Positions 24,322 through 34,744 of a DNA stretch of 64,000 bases are shown here, piece by piece; within the stretch, counting starts at the first letter, position 1; each line of letters opens with the position of its first letter. The stretch covers positions 340,001-404,000 of the forward strand of contig JACVTC010000085.1 of assembly GCA_016946835.1 (NCBI GenBank), given 5' to 3'. This stretch comes from Neocallimastix lanati (nom. inval.). Lineage: Eukaryota > Neocallimastigomycota > Neocallimastigomycetes > Neocallimastigales > Neocallimastigaceae. The notes below the pieces were generated by a model. It searched no databases and was not told the origin of the DNA. It saw only the letters and a list, made by a program, of their open reading frames with translations. The position numbers were made by a program, and so were the translations under genes.

Positions 24322-25605
24322 ATGCCCTTCCACAAAAATCGGATTCCAGACGATTTGTGTAACATTGTTAAAAAAATTTTGTTAAGTTATTAAAAAAAAT
24401 TTTTAATTTTTTAAAGTTAATTAGGAATTAAAAGGTCACTTGAATCTTTAGGAGAAGACCTTTTAAGTGACAATTTCATGAAATTTGAAATTTGTCAAAA
24501 TTTGTTAAAATTAAAATTTTATTATAAAATTCAATATTTTGAAATGTATTGGTACCATTTTTAAAATATATTCCCTTGTAAATTTTTGAAATTGAAATTT
24601 TGAAATTTAATTGAAATTAACATTTCAATTTTTACCATTAACTTGGAAATTATTGAAAATTTTAAAAATATAGTAAATAATAAATATATAAAAATATAAA
24701 ATTACTATTAAATAGTTGAATATTTAATTTTTATTAAATTTTGAAATTTCGTAATGTGAAATTTTAAATGTCGAAATTTGAAATTTTAAAATTTTTAATT
24801 TTTAATTTTCTAAATTCTGAAATTGTAATTGAAAATTTTATCAATTTAATTATTGAATATATTTTATCAATATAATTTATTGAATATATTATAATATTCA
24901 ATTTAATATATTATTAATCTTGATAATTATGGAAGCGTCCTTATCATAATTATCATTTTATCATCAAAGAATATTATAGAGAAAAGCGTCCTTTTCAATA
25001 TAATATTAAACAAATTTTAATTAATCTATTAAATTTCAAATATTGAATCAATTTAGAATGCTCCTCCTTCCTTCTTTCATATTATTATTTTTCTATGATT
25101 AATTCAGAAATTTAAAATTTAATAAGTTTAATGTAATTTTGCTATTTATAAATTTATAACTGATGTTTAAAAGTAAATTATTATTGCAATTCAGTCGAAG
25201 AGAATATTTATTTATTTGTTTAAAATATAGAATTGATTGATTTTATGTAATAGAAATTTATATATATATATATACATATATTTTTTTTTTTTTTTTTTAA
25301 TATTTAAAATTTAAATTATAAAATTGTATATATTAGTATATAACATTTTTGGAATTTTAACGATTGTTTTAAGAAATATAATTTTGTTTATTTTTTGAAT
25401 AATTTGTAATTATTACTTTTGTAATACAATATTTAAAATGAATAAAATTTACTTAAACTTTTAATATAGAAATTAAAAATTGACTTTAATAAACGATATA
25501 ATGTTTGATTAAATTGTAAAAATATTTTAATAAAAAGCGAGACATGAGGATTATAAGAGTAGTACAGTGCAGTATAAGTAGTTTAATTAATAAATTAATT
25601 ATTAT
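24322..25605 (-). other. Non-coding 3' part of element P
   Basis: No convincing gene. About 24480-24830 is dense in GAAATTT/AAATTTC words, and about 24930-25000 has two copies of AAGCGTCC about 50 bp apart. The left end (minus-strand 3' end) carries the probable polypurine tract GTGGAAGGG at about 24324-24332. Confidence 0.6.
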
Positions 25606-26409
25606 TTATTGAAATTCATATGTTATATAGTTCTTATTCCCATGATAGGGAGGAGAGAAGTCTGATTCATGTGAATTTACCTTTATCTTCGTTTCTTTGA
25701 ACTTTTGAATAACTTTTTGTATAACTGGGGTGTTAGTTACTGTAACTGATACTCTTTTATTAATTTTTTCATTGTTGTTTGAAGTGTGGGATACAGGTTT
25801 TGGTTTGATTCTTCTTTTAGGCTTTCTTCTTAAGGTTAGTTTAGTTTCTACTTTTGCTTCCATGTTAGTTATCCTTTTATTGTTATTATCGTTATTGTTA
25901 TTATCGTTATTGTTCTTGATTAGATGACTATCACACTGATATGGGTTTTCAATATTTTCTTTCTTGTTATGGCTAACTTCAGCTTTTTTGTATAGGCTTA
26001 TATCGTGAATTTTATCATCAGCATTATTCTTCATTTCATTAATACCTTCTTTTTGTTTCGTACTTGATTTTGGTTCTATATAATTTAAGGACCTATTAAC
26101 TTGGACAAGGAATAAGGAACTTCTTCTACGTAATTGTTCTAATAAATTAATTTGATTTATAATGTCCTGACAAGTTTTACTTTCTAAAGAATTTTCTTCC
26201 TTCAACTGTTTTACTTTTGATTTAAGGATGTGAATAAGTTTTTGAATTCTTATTAATTCGTCCAATCGGTCATGAAGTTCTTTCTCAGCCTTACCAATAA
26301 ACCTGTTATATTCACTAATGGGAATCATATCTTCTTTATCCTTCATTGGAATAGATATATCATTTCTTTTAAATGATATATCTGAAGTAATTTTTGTAAG
26401 TTTAGGCAT
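25606..26409 (-). CDS. Unknown basic coiled-coil protein carried by element P
   Basis: 267 residues, ATG 34 bases after the LTR. Residues about 30-105 are strongly heptad-like (EKELHDRLDELIRIQKLIHI, then KSKVKQLKEEN and INLLEQLRRRSS), predicting a long coiled coil. An Asn/Asp run follows near 165-178, then a very basic stretch near 192-205 (TLRRKPKRRIKPKP) that could be a nuclear signal or nucleic-acid contact. There is no zinc knuckle, capsid motif, protease, RT or integrase motif. It sits where Gag would be, so it is either a very divergent Gag-like protein or a captured host gene. I cannot name a family. Less Asn-rich than neighbouring element proteins. Confidence 0.7.
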   Translation of the reverse strand: MPKLTKITSDISFKRNDISIPMKDKEDMIPISEYNRFIGKAEKELHDRLDELIRIQKLIHILKSKVKQLKEENSLESKTCQDIINQINLLEQLRRRSSLFLVQVNRSLNYIEPKSSTKQKEGINEMKNNADDKIHDISLYKKAEVSHNKKENIENPYQCDSHLIKNNNDNNNNDNNNKRITNMEAKVETKLTLRRKPKRRIKPKPVSHTSNNNEKINKRVSVTVTNTPVIQKVIQKFKETKIKVNSHESDFSPPYHGNKNYITYEFQ

Positions 26410-26433
26410 CTTAAGGTAATCGATAGATTGTTG

Positions 26434-26443
26434 GTAGGATTAT
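26434..26443 (-). promoter_or_regulatory. Self-priming PBS of element P
   Basis: ATAATCCTAC (minus strand) follows the 5' LTR immediately. Its exact reverse complement GTAGGATTAT lies in the LTR with its 5' base at 26667, about 36 bases downstream of a TATA box, where the transcript should begin. It does not start with TGG, so a tRNA primer is unlikely. This is the Tf1 self-priming arrangement. Confidence 0.7.
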
Positions 26444-27099
26444 TGTCAAAGTTTTTAGATAATTTGGTCTTAACGATTAGGTCAAGATGCCAAATTATAG
26501 TAATTAATTAATAACTTAATTTTACTCTTATTTAAAACATATTGTTATTAGTAAATTTTATAATTAAATTTTTATTTAAAATATAAATTTTATTTAATCT
26601 TAATAATATTTTATTACATTATTATTTTATATAATTATTACTATAATTTAAATTACAATAATCCTACAAAGGATTAATCAAAAGATTTAAACATGTATTT
26701 ATATAAAATAATTAATTATTAAAATATTAATTATTAATATGAATATGTAATAGTATTAATATAAGTTTGATATTGATAATATAAAATAAGATAATAATAT
26801 AAATATTTAATATAAATAAAATATAAGAATTAAATATTGCTAAATATTATAATTTATAATTAAAATATAATATGTAGAAATTAATTTAATATGACAATCA
26901 CGTGTTTACATTATTTAATATATATTAAATTCAATATGTTAATAATATTTAGTAATTAGTTGGCCTAGACTAATTCCTAAATATTTTAATAAAGTTAATT
27001 TAATAATAATAATTATTATATTATTATTATTTATTAATATTGAAATTCAAATAACTGAATTATTGAAATTGAAATTGAAATTCAGTTATTATCTTAACA
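26444..27099 (-). repeat. 5' LTR of element P
   Basis: 656 bp, same length and apparently same sequence as the 3' copy, bearing the promoter that would drive the coiled-coil gene. Confidence 0.9.
26658..26703 (-). promoter_or_regulatory. Core promoter and predicted RNA 5' end of element P
   Basis: TATAAATA on the minus strand (26696-26703), then GTAGGATTAT (26658-26667), the predicted first ten bases of the RNA, complementary to the PBS. The spacing matches that in the Tf1-like element at 46823-54078. Confidence 0.6.
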
Positions 27100-27164
27100 A
27101 ACTAATTTCTAAAACTATTTCTAATAATGTTTTAGTGTGGTATCGTATCAACATCAAGTGTTGA

Positions 27165-27235
27165 GCGTTAATAGTATAGAGGTAGAATATTTGCCTTCCA
27201 AGCAAATGGCCCGGGTTCGATTCCCGGTTAACGCA
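27165..27235 (+). tRNA. tRNA-Gly(UCC)
   Basis: 71 bases with a perfect 7-bp acceptor stem (GCGTTAA/TTAACGC) and A as discriminator. Anticodon stem TTGC/GCAA with loop CTTCCAA reads anticodon TCC. The T arm CCGGG-TTCGATT-CCCGG is perfect, and the B box GGTTCGATTCC is intact. CCA is not encoded, as expected for a nuclear gene. The nearest LTR edge lies 14 bases upstream. Confidence 0.95.
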
Positions 27236-27241
27236 TCACGA

Positions 27242-27249
27242 TTTTTTTT
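27242..27249 (+). terminator. Pol III T-tract terminator of tRNA-Gly
   Basis: Eight T residues six bases after the mature 3' end. Confidence 0.85.
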
Positions 27250-27314
27250 CAGTTTTACTGAAAAGTTACAATATCATAAAAAAAATGAAAAAAAAAAAAT
27301 GAAAAAAAAAAAAG

Positions 27315-27348
<34 letters not shown>

Positions 27349-27997
27349 TTGTTTGTATAATTTAATTTAAATTTTTGTTTTTTTTTTTTTTTTTATTTTT
27401 TTTTATCTAGGATTTTTTTAAGCTTTTTTAATATAGTAATTTATTAATTATTTTATTCCCTTCACTCCTTAGTAAAAATAGATAAATTGATGAATAAAAT
27501 TAATATAATGAACTTTAAAATATGGGAAAAGCAAGAGGGAATTAATCAAGAAATATCGTATTTATGAAATAGTATAATAATTATTATATATTTATATAAT
27601 ACACTCAAATTATTATTTTAGAATATAATGTTCATTTTATTATATTTATTTATTAAAATTATTCACTTTATTATATTTATTTATTAAAATAATTATTCAC
27701 TATTATTCATTCTCAATTAATACATTTCAATAAAAATAAAAACACAACATTTTTTTTTATAATTAAAACTTCCTAACTAATTTTTATCTTATTATTCTCT
27801 ATATTATTATTATTTAAAATTTGTACTTATTATATAATTAATTATATTATATATATTTTTTATAATAAACTTATATTAATAATAAAATAATAAAATATTT
27901 TTATTATATTATATCTTATTAAATATTAATTTTAACTTATTTAGAAAATATTAATAATAAAATTATTTACAATATTTATGTAAAATTAAAATTGAGT
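27250..27997. other. Unassigned AT-rich spacer downstream of tRNA-Gly
   Basis: Long A runs at 27281-27344 and T runs at 27379-27412, then AT-rich DNA. I see no gene or clear LTR. One short string (GGGAAAAGCAAGAGGGAATTAA near 27527) recalls LTRs of the R family but is too little to call. Confidence 0.5.
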
Positions 27998-28867
27998 GTT
28001 TAGGTAAGATTCTTGCTATATCTTTCCTAGTTTGGGTTAAATTGGTCAGGTCAAGATGTTCTTATTAATTATAACAATTTAATTAAATTTAAATAATAAA
28101 TAGCACACACAGAGCTTTATAATTAAGATTTCAATATTTAAGATTTTTGTTTTATTAGAACTTTATTTAATATATATTTTAATAATAAATTTAACTAAGA
28201 TTAATATAAAGAATTATTTATTGTTATAATTAATTTATTAACTTTATGTTAATATTTTAGATTAAATTAAATTAATAATCTTACAAAGAATTCAAAATAT
28301 GGAATTTCAAATCCTTTTTATACTAAACTAAAATAATAATTAACAATATAATTAATTAATACATTTTAATCTTAATATATTCATGCATGTATATAAACTA
28401 TATAAAATATAATAATAAAATAATATTGATAAGAATCTTTTAATACAATATCTATATAATTTATTCATAAAACAATTTAATAACAAAACTAATTTAATAA
28501 TAAAATATATATATAAAATAAAATATTAAAACTAATTAAAATTTCTCTTTCGGAAATCTTTAGAACGATAAAGAATTCCTTAGAATCTTTTAGAAAATAA
28601 TTGAATAAAAATATATAATAATAAAATATATAAACTTATAAAACTTATTTAAAATATTATAAAACTATTACTAATAACTAATTCTGTATTTTTAATTAAT
28701 AATACAAATTAATAATATAATTTCCAAGTTAAGAGATTTATCTAATATAAATTTCTTAATTAATAATTTAGGGTCTTAATTAAATAATCAAATTATATTT
28801 TTATATTTAAATATCTTTAAAGTCCAATATCTCGTTATCTAGTTGTCCAATAAGGTTGATTTTAACA
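27998..28867 (-). repeat. Diverged LTR-like remnant related to element P LTRs
   Basis: TGTTTAGGTAAGATTC, GGTCAGGTCAAGATG and AATCTTACAAAGAATTC occur in the order of similar strings in the P LTRs. The proposed right end TTTTAACA resembles CTTAACA. No duplication is visible and the boundaries are approximate. Confidence 0.35.
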
Positions 28868-29604
28868 TATGTTGTAGTTCTCTACCGTAGCTTTCTAATG
28901 AATATAATTTTAGCGGGAAATCATGATATAATATTTCCATTATTTGTTGAGTTATCGTTGTTTTTCTTCATGTTATTTTTATCAAATTCTTAAGGGTTAA
29001 ATTAAATTAAATTATCGGGAGAGTTGCATTTCCCCAAATTGCATTTCGCCAGATTGCATTTCGCCAAGTGGCGTAGTATTAAAATGTTGCATTTCCCCAA
29101 GTTGCATTTCCCCAAGTTGCTATTCGCCAGGTTGCATTTCGACAAGTAGAGTATTGATATAAATAAATGAATAAATAAATAAATATTAATTCAAAATATT
29201 TTTTTTAAAATTGTTTTTATGCGATATTAATAATATTTAATTTTATTTATTGATTTATTTATTTATTTAATAATTCTCAATTTGGCGAAATGCCACATTT
29301 TTTTAATACGCCACATGCTTTCAAAAAAATTGGCGAAACGCAACCTGGCGAAATGCAATTTGGCGAAATGCCCCACACCCTAAATTATCTGTAATAAACA
29401 AGTCCAAACCCTTTGGTTTCTAATTCTTTAATGTTTCTAATACTTATTTTTATAATTAAAATCGAATTAAAATAATTTTTGTCAATAACTAAATTAAATT
29501 TCAATTGATCTAATAGTGAATTTTAACTTTAAATCCACTAGTATTCGTGACAATTTAAAATAATAATTATATTACTTTACATTCTTATTAAATATCTCGT
29601 ATCA
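28868..29604. repeat. Class I LTR remnant with inserted DNA element
   Basis: The right edge CTCGTATCA (29604) is a class I LTR end and is the insertion point of the next LTR. The left boundary is not identifiable. No gene is seen; the inverted-repeat element at 29017-29380 sits inside. Confidence 0.4.
29017..29380. mobile_element. MITE-like element, 9-bp TSD, GGCGAAATGCAA repeats
   Basis: 364 bp flanked by a perfect 9-bp duplication TAAATTATC (29008-29016, 29381-29389). The ends are inverted: GGGAGAG...CATTTC on the left, and GGGTGTG...CATTTCGCC on the reverse of the right. Each arm carries repeated TTGCATTTCGCCAA-type units, about seven on the left and four, inverted, on the right. No gene is present, so it is non-autonomous. 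A 9-bp duplication suggests a Mutator-like transposase, which is inference. Confidence 0.75.
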
Positions 29605-29607
29605 GTT

Positions 29608-30456
29608 TGTAAGAAATATAGAAATATTTTCTATATTTCTTAGTCTAAATATAAATTTTATTAATTACAAATTAATCTAAATATAAATTTTATTAATTAA
29701 AAAATTAAAATAAGTAAGTATAATAATATTAAATATTAAAAAATAATAATAGAATTTTCACAAATATAATTATATTTAAAATTTAAAATTCTTCTAAATA
29801 ATTTCCACAATAATATTAAATAATAAATAAATTAAAATTAATATTTAATATTCTAAAATTATTTTCACAATAATATTAAATAATAATTAAATTAAATTAA
29901 ATAATAAATTTCTTTGAAATAATTCGTTCTAATTTAATACAATTAAGAAAATCTTCAGGTTTTTCTGCTAGTCTTTTCCTGAAGATACAACAGCTGACTA
30001 GCAAACAATAGCTTAATTAAGAAATAATTAATATATTATATTAAATAATTATTAATTAAATAAATACATGATAAAAAAAAAATAATAATTAATTAATTAA
30101 GCAGACACATGATAAAAAAAATAAATAAATATAAAATAAGATTAATTAATAAATAAAAAAGTATAAAATAACTATTGATTTCTGTTTTTTCAGAAATCAA
30201 GAATTATTATTATTAAAAATATTAATAAAGATAAATATTAAAAATAATAATAACCTAAAATTTAAAGTTTATAATTTTTTTTTTATAATAAAATTTTGTG
30301 TTTTAAAAATTTATTTTTATATACGAGTCTTCTACTTTTTCTAATTTTAGTCTATTTAAATATAAGTATTTTTCTTTATTTTTTTTTAATAATAAACTCA
30401 ATAAATATAAAAAATAAACTCTTTTAAAAAATTTCTTTTTATTAGAGTTTCTTACA
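29608..30456 (-). repeat. Class II solo LTR N, TSD CAGTT
   Basis: TGTAAGAAATATAG...GAGTTTCTTACA flanked by CAGTT at 29603-29607 and 30457-30461. The inverted repeat TTGATTTCTG/CAGAAATCAA at about 30175-30200 has the order of minus-strand class II LTRs. Confidence 0.82.
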
Positions 30457-30461
30457 CAGTT

Positions 30462-31735
30462 TGATACGGGCTGGGGTTGAAACACTAAGATATTCAAAAC
30501 AAAAAAAAATAAATATTAACACATAACTATAAAAATAAATTTGGAAACAAGAAAAAAAAAAATAAATTTTAAAATATTCTTTATTTAAATTTAAAATTAA
30601 AATTATTTGTTCCAAGTATTAAAAAGAAAGAAATTTATTCTTCTTTTTATACTTTTATTTTAATACATTTTATTTATTATTAATATATTCTTTATAAAAA
30701 AAATTATTATAACTATTTTATTTTAATTTTTAACTATTATTTTAAATTATTTTTTTTAAAAAAAATAACATTTATTAAATTAAAATATAAAAATTAATTT
30801 AGAGATTGTATTACGAAGGGCATTCCGGGCGGTAGCTTCTTCTTGATATTGTTTTCAGAGAGAGAATTATACAGAATTGATATTTTCTGTATTTTAGATC
30901 ATTTTTATTATTGAAATTCTGTATTTTAGTTCATTTTTATTTTTAATAAAGATTTAATTTATTTTTGATTTTTGATTTATTTTTAGTTTATTTCAAAGGT
31001 TTAGAAAATATTATACATAAACTTATAATTCTGTATTTTATATCAAATATTTATTGAAATAGGTTTTTATTATTCTTAATATAAAAAATAAAAATTAGTA
31101 ATGATTTAAATATTATATAATTTTTAATAAGAATATTTAATAATAATTTTTATTATATTTAATATTAATAAAAGAAATTTATAAGAATATTTAATAATAA
31201 TTTTTATTATATTTAATATTAATAAAAGAAATTTATAAGAATATTTAATAATAATTTTTATTATATTTAATATTAATAAAAGAAATTTATAAGAATATTT
31301 AATAATAATTTTTATTATATTTAATATTAATAAAAGAAATTTATAAGAATATTTAATAATAATTTTTATTATATTTGAAATTAATAAAAGAACAATAATT
31401 TTTTATTATATTTAATATTAATAAAAGAAATTATAAGAATATTTAATAAAAATTTTTATTATATTTGATATTAATAAAAGATTTTAATAAGAATATTTAA
31501 TAATAATTTTTATTATATTTAATATTAATAAAAGAAATTTATAAGAATATTTAATAATAATTTTTGTTATATTTAATATTAATAAAAGAAATTAATAAGA
31601 ATATTTAATAATAATTATTGTTATATTTAATATTAATAAAAGAAATTTATAAGAATATTTAATAATAGTTTTTATTTTATTATTATTAAGAGTATTTAAT
31701 AGGAAATACAAGGTATTTAGTGACACCCCGTATCA
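30462..31735 (-). repeat. Class I solo LTR B2 (B1 family), TSD AGTT
   Basis: Reverse complement of the B1 LTR, 1274 bp, TGATACGGGCTGG...CACCCCGTATCA on the plus strand. AGTT duplications at 30458-30461 and 31736-31739. It keeps about ten copies of the 53-bp repeat and lacks the 365-bp segment. It landed on the first base of the next LTR. Confidence 0.88.
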
Positions 31736-31738
31736 AGT

Positions 31739-32747
31739 TGTAAGAAATCATAATTATTCAATAATGAATAATTAATATTTCTTATAATTAATGAAAAATC
31801 ATTAATAATTTATAATTATTTATAAAATAATAATTATTTTTAAAATAGTTATTTATTTAAATAATAATTAATATATTCATTGATTTTAACTTATAAATTT
31901 ATTTAATAGTTATATTTTCATATATTGATCTAAATTTATTTACATATTATAATTTATACATTTATATAAATAATATATAATTTATTTACTTATTATTATT
32001 ATTCATTTAAATAGAATTTTTACAAAAAATTATGTAAATTTGTATTTAATATTTTACCATAAAAATATTAGTTATTTTAATTAAAATGAATTATGTATTT
32101 TATAATGTATTAGAAAATATAAATGTATCTAATCTCTCATATTATTTAATCTTTATTTTTTAAATGAAAAAAAAAAAAAAAAACCTTTTTTTTTATTAAT
32201 TCCTATCCTATCAATATTTAATATTTTAATAATTAATTAGAAAATCGGTAATTAATGTTTTTCCTAACAAATAGGTTTTCTTTAATTATACGATGATCAA
32301 TATGATTAGAATATTGATCGAAAAACTATTTAGGTTTTTCTTCTAATCTTTTCCTAAATAGATTTTTTGTTAAGATTAGAAAATAAATTTATTTAACCGA
32401 TTAATTTTTTAAAAAATAGGACTTTTGAATTCTCTTTGAGAAATCAGGAGTTATTATTTTAAGAAAATATAATAAATAATAACAAATAAAATAAATTTTT
32501 TATTTATATATCAAAAAACTATTATTAATCATAAAAGCTTTTTTTTATTTTAAAATATTTACAACTACTATTCTACTGTAGCTTGGTTATTGTTTATTAT
32601 ATTTACTTATAATAAACTCGACATAATTTAAGTATAATTTTTATTTTTTAATTTTTATTTTCTCAATTTTAATATTATGTAAAAATAATATTGAAATTGT
32701 AGATAATAGTTATATTAATTAATTTTAGTTTTAGTATAGCTATTACA
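31739..32747 (+). repeat. Class II solo LTR C2
   Basis: Close copy of LTR C1 (1153-2180), TGTAAGAAATC...GCTATTACA. It keeps the CTCTTTGAGAAATC hairpin region but lacks the TATAAATA spacer bases just before it. Flanks CAGT and CAAGT match only partly. Confidence 0.8.
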
Positions 32748-32754
32748 CAAGTTT

Positions 32755-33223
32755 TGGTACGTGTTATTGTACCTTAGGCTTTTTTGACACTACTCTAGTT
32801 AAGATAAATTATTCTAAATTGAATAAACACAAAAATTAATAACTTTTATTTATTTATTATTAAAATATTTTTTTTATTATTATTTTATTAATATTTTTTT
32901 TATTTATTATATTACTTAATTATACATTATTTTAATTACTACATTTTTATTATAATCTAACTAACTATATATTTTTATTTCTTAATATATCTCCATTATA
33001 CACTACATTTTTTATATTTTTGTCCTATTTATATTTTTTTTCTTTCTTTTCTTTCTGATCTCTCTCCCTCTTTATAATTATTTTCTTATTTACATCTTTT
33101 TATATTCTTTTTTATCTAATTTAAGGTTATAATTGTTTATTTCTTAAAAATTTAAATATTTAATCTTATAATTTATTCTCAAATTTATTGCTTATTTCAT
33201 AGTTATCAGGGCGTCCCGTACCA
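32755..33223 (-). repeat. Class I solo LTR J, TSD GTTT
   Basis: TGGTACGTGTTATTGTACC...GTCCCGTACCA. GTTT lies at 32751-32754. The downstream copy is reconstituted at 33704-33707 when LTR A2 is removed. Its start resembles the LTR at 46259-46819. Orientation is inferred from similarity to R-type LTRs. Confidence 0.7.
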
Positions 33224-33226
33224 GTT

Positions 33227-33701
33227 TGTAAGAAATTACTTATAAAATTAATTATAAATAATTTCTTAACTACAAATTAACATTAATTATTTACTAATTA
33301 ACATTAATTTGAGAAAATAAAATTAAATATAATTAAATAAATATAAAATAATATAAATAAATAATTATACTTAACTTAAATATAAGATAGAGTTTATTAT
33401 AGAAAGTTTATAATAAACAATAACACAAAAGGAATAAAAAACACAAATATTTATAAAATATGTTTTATTAAAAAGGGGTTTGTTTATTAATTAATTATTT
33501 TATTTGAATTATTATTTATTATAAAAATTCTAAAATAATAACTCTTGATTTCTCGAAGAGAACTCAAGAGAATCAAATATATATAAATTAATAATTAAAT
33601 ATTATTGGTTAAAATAAATACAATAATTTAATGTATTAAATTAATGTATTAAATAAGAAAGATAGATAAATTTTATAATAAATTTATCTAAATTTCTTAC
33701 A
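33227..33701 (-). repeat. Class II solo LTR A2, TSD CAGTT
   Basis: 475 bp, nearly identical to LTR A1. Perfect CAGTT duplications at 33222-33226 and 33702-33706. Confidence 0.88.
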
Positions 33702-33706
33702 CAGTT

Positions 33707-34721
33707 TGGTAGACTCGGGGTTGATTCGTATAGATTTAAAATCAAGCAGGGGGGACGGGTATTACCTTGCTTTGATTTTAAATAAAAAAAAAATCTTTTT
33801 ATTAAAAGTTTATTTGTTATTTATTAATATAAAAATTTATTTTTTTTTAAAGTACACATATTTAATTTTTAAGAAATTGTTACAATATTTATATTTTTTT
33901 ATAAATTTAAAGTATAATTAGTTGTTTATAATTTAAGTAATTTTATAGAATTATTGAATTAATTTTATATCAATAATTCATTTTTGTTTTAATTTTTATA
34001 AATATAATAATATAATATTCAAATATAATTTAATTAAAAATAATTATAAAATAAATATATAGAAAATAGTTTTTACTATTTTCTTTGATATTTTTAAGTT
34101 AAATAGATTGTTTTTAAAGATTAATATAATAAATTTAATAATCTTTAATTATTTTAAATAATACTTGTAATTATTTTCAAAGATAAAATAAAATTTTTAT
34201 AATATTTAATTAATAAATTTGATAATATTTAAATAATAATTTTTATAATAAGTAATAATTTTTAATAATAATTTTTAATAATAAATTTAATTAATAATCT
34301 TAATAATTTTATAATAATATTTAATAGTTATAATAAATAAACTTTTATAATAATATTTAATAATTTTAATAATTTTATAATATTAATAATTTATAATAAT
34401 TTTTAGAATAATATTTAATTAATAATTTTAATAATTTCATAATAATTTTTATAATAATATTTAATTAATAGTTTTAATAATTTAGTATCTTAAAAGTATA
34501 ATTTTAATATTTACAATTGTATTTTAATATATACATATATTTAATAATATAACAATAAAGTAATTAATTAAAATTGATTTACATTATTTACAAGTTAAAA
34601 TTAATTTATCAAAATAAATTAAATTTTATTATTAAGTTTAGGTTATCAAGAATATAGGAAAGTACAATTTAGTAAAGAATTATTAATAATAAAATAAAGG
34701 TTATTAATTCATTCTTTATCA
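33707..34721 (-). repeat. 3' LTR of element X
   Basis: On the minus strand, TGATAAAGAATGAATTAATAAC to CCCCGAGTCTACCA. It carries a long inverted repeat at about 33735-33783 (GATTTAAAATCAAGCAGG with CCTTGCTTTGATTTTAAAT) near its 3' end, probably in the transcribed R/U5 part. Confidence 0.72.
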
Positions 34722-34740
34722 TGATGCCCCCTCTAAAACT
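34722..34740 (-). promoter_or_regulatory. Polypurine tract of element X
   Basis: On the minus strand, GTTTTAGAGGGGGCATCA lies between the pol stop and the LTR start. The element at 55425-61884 has AAAGAAAGGGCGTCA in the same place. Confidence 0.7.
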
Positions 34741-34744
34741 CAAG

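Larger units (their letters stand above)
23666..27099 (-). mobile_element. Class II LTR element P carrying a coiled-coil gene, no pol
   Basis: Two 656-bp LTRs (23666-24321, 26444-27099) look identical by eye and flank 2.1 kb. The TSD is a perfect AACTA (23661-23665, 27100-27104). On the minus strand the order is LTR, self-type PBS (26434-26443), a 267-codon gene starting 34 bases after the LTR, 1.28 kb with no gene, a purine tract GTGGAAGGG, and the LTR. No protease, RT, RNase H or integrase is present, so it is non-autonomous. Identical LTRs and an intact duplication indicate recent insertion, into the 5' LTR of element F. Confidence 0.9.
20989..27150 (-). mobile_element. Gag-only class I element F (minus strand)
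   Basis: Running right to left: an LTR ending 14 bp before tRNA-Gly (interrupted by element P), a PBS, a gag frame, then an LTR-like segment. No pol is present between gag and the presumed end. CATC occurs next to both outer edges (20985-20988 and 27152-27155), a possible duplication one base out of register on the right. The left-hand LTR-like part does not resemble the 5' LTR by eye, so the 3' boundary is uncertain and the element may be a mosaic. Confidence 0.6.
23173..27150 (-). repeat. 5' LTR of element F, interrupted by element P
   Basis: Parts 23173-23665 and 27100-27150 (about 540 bp in all) join across element P's AACTA duplication. On the minus strand it begins TGATACGATACC and ends GATACGTATCCA. 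It resembles LTR R2 (TTTGGACG...AATAATATATTCTAATA). Its outer end stops at 27150, leaving 14 bases to tRNA-Gly. Confidence 0.78.

Noticed and set aside
33707-33770. tRNA-Leu-like string (GATTTAAAATC) near the left end of element X
   Set aside because: No D arm, T arm or acceptor stem; it is part of the LTR hairpin.
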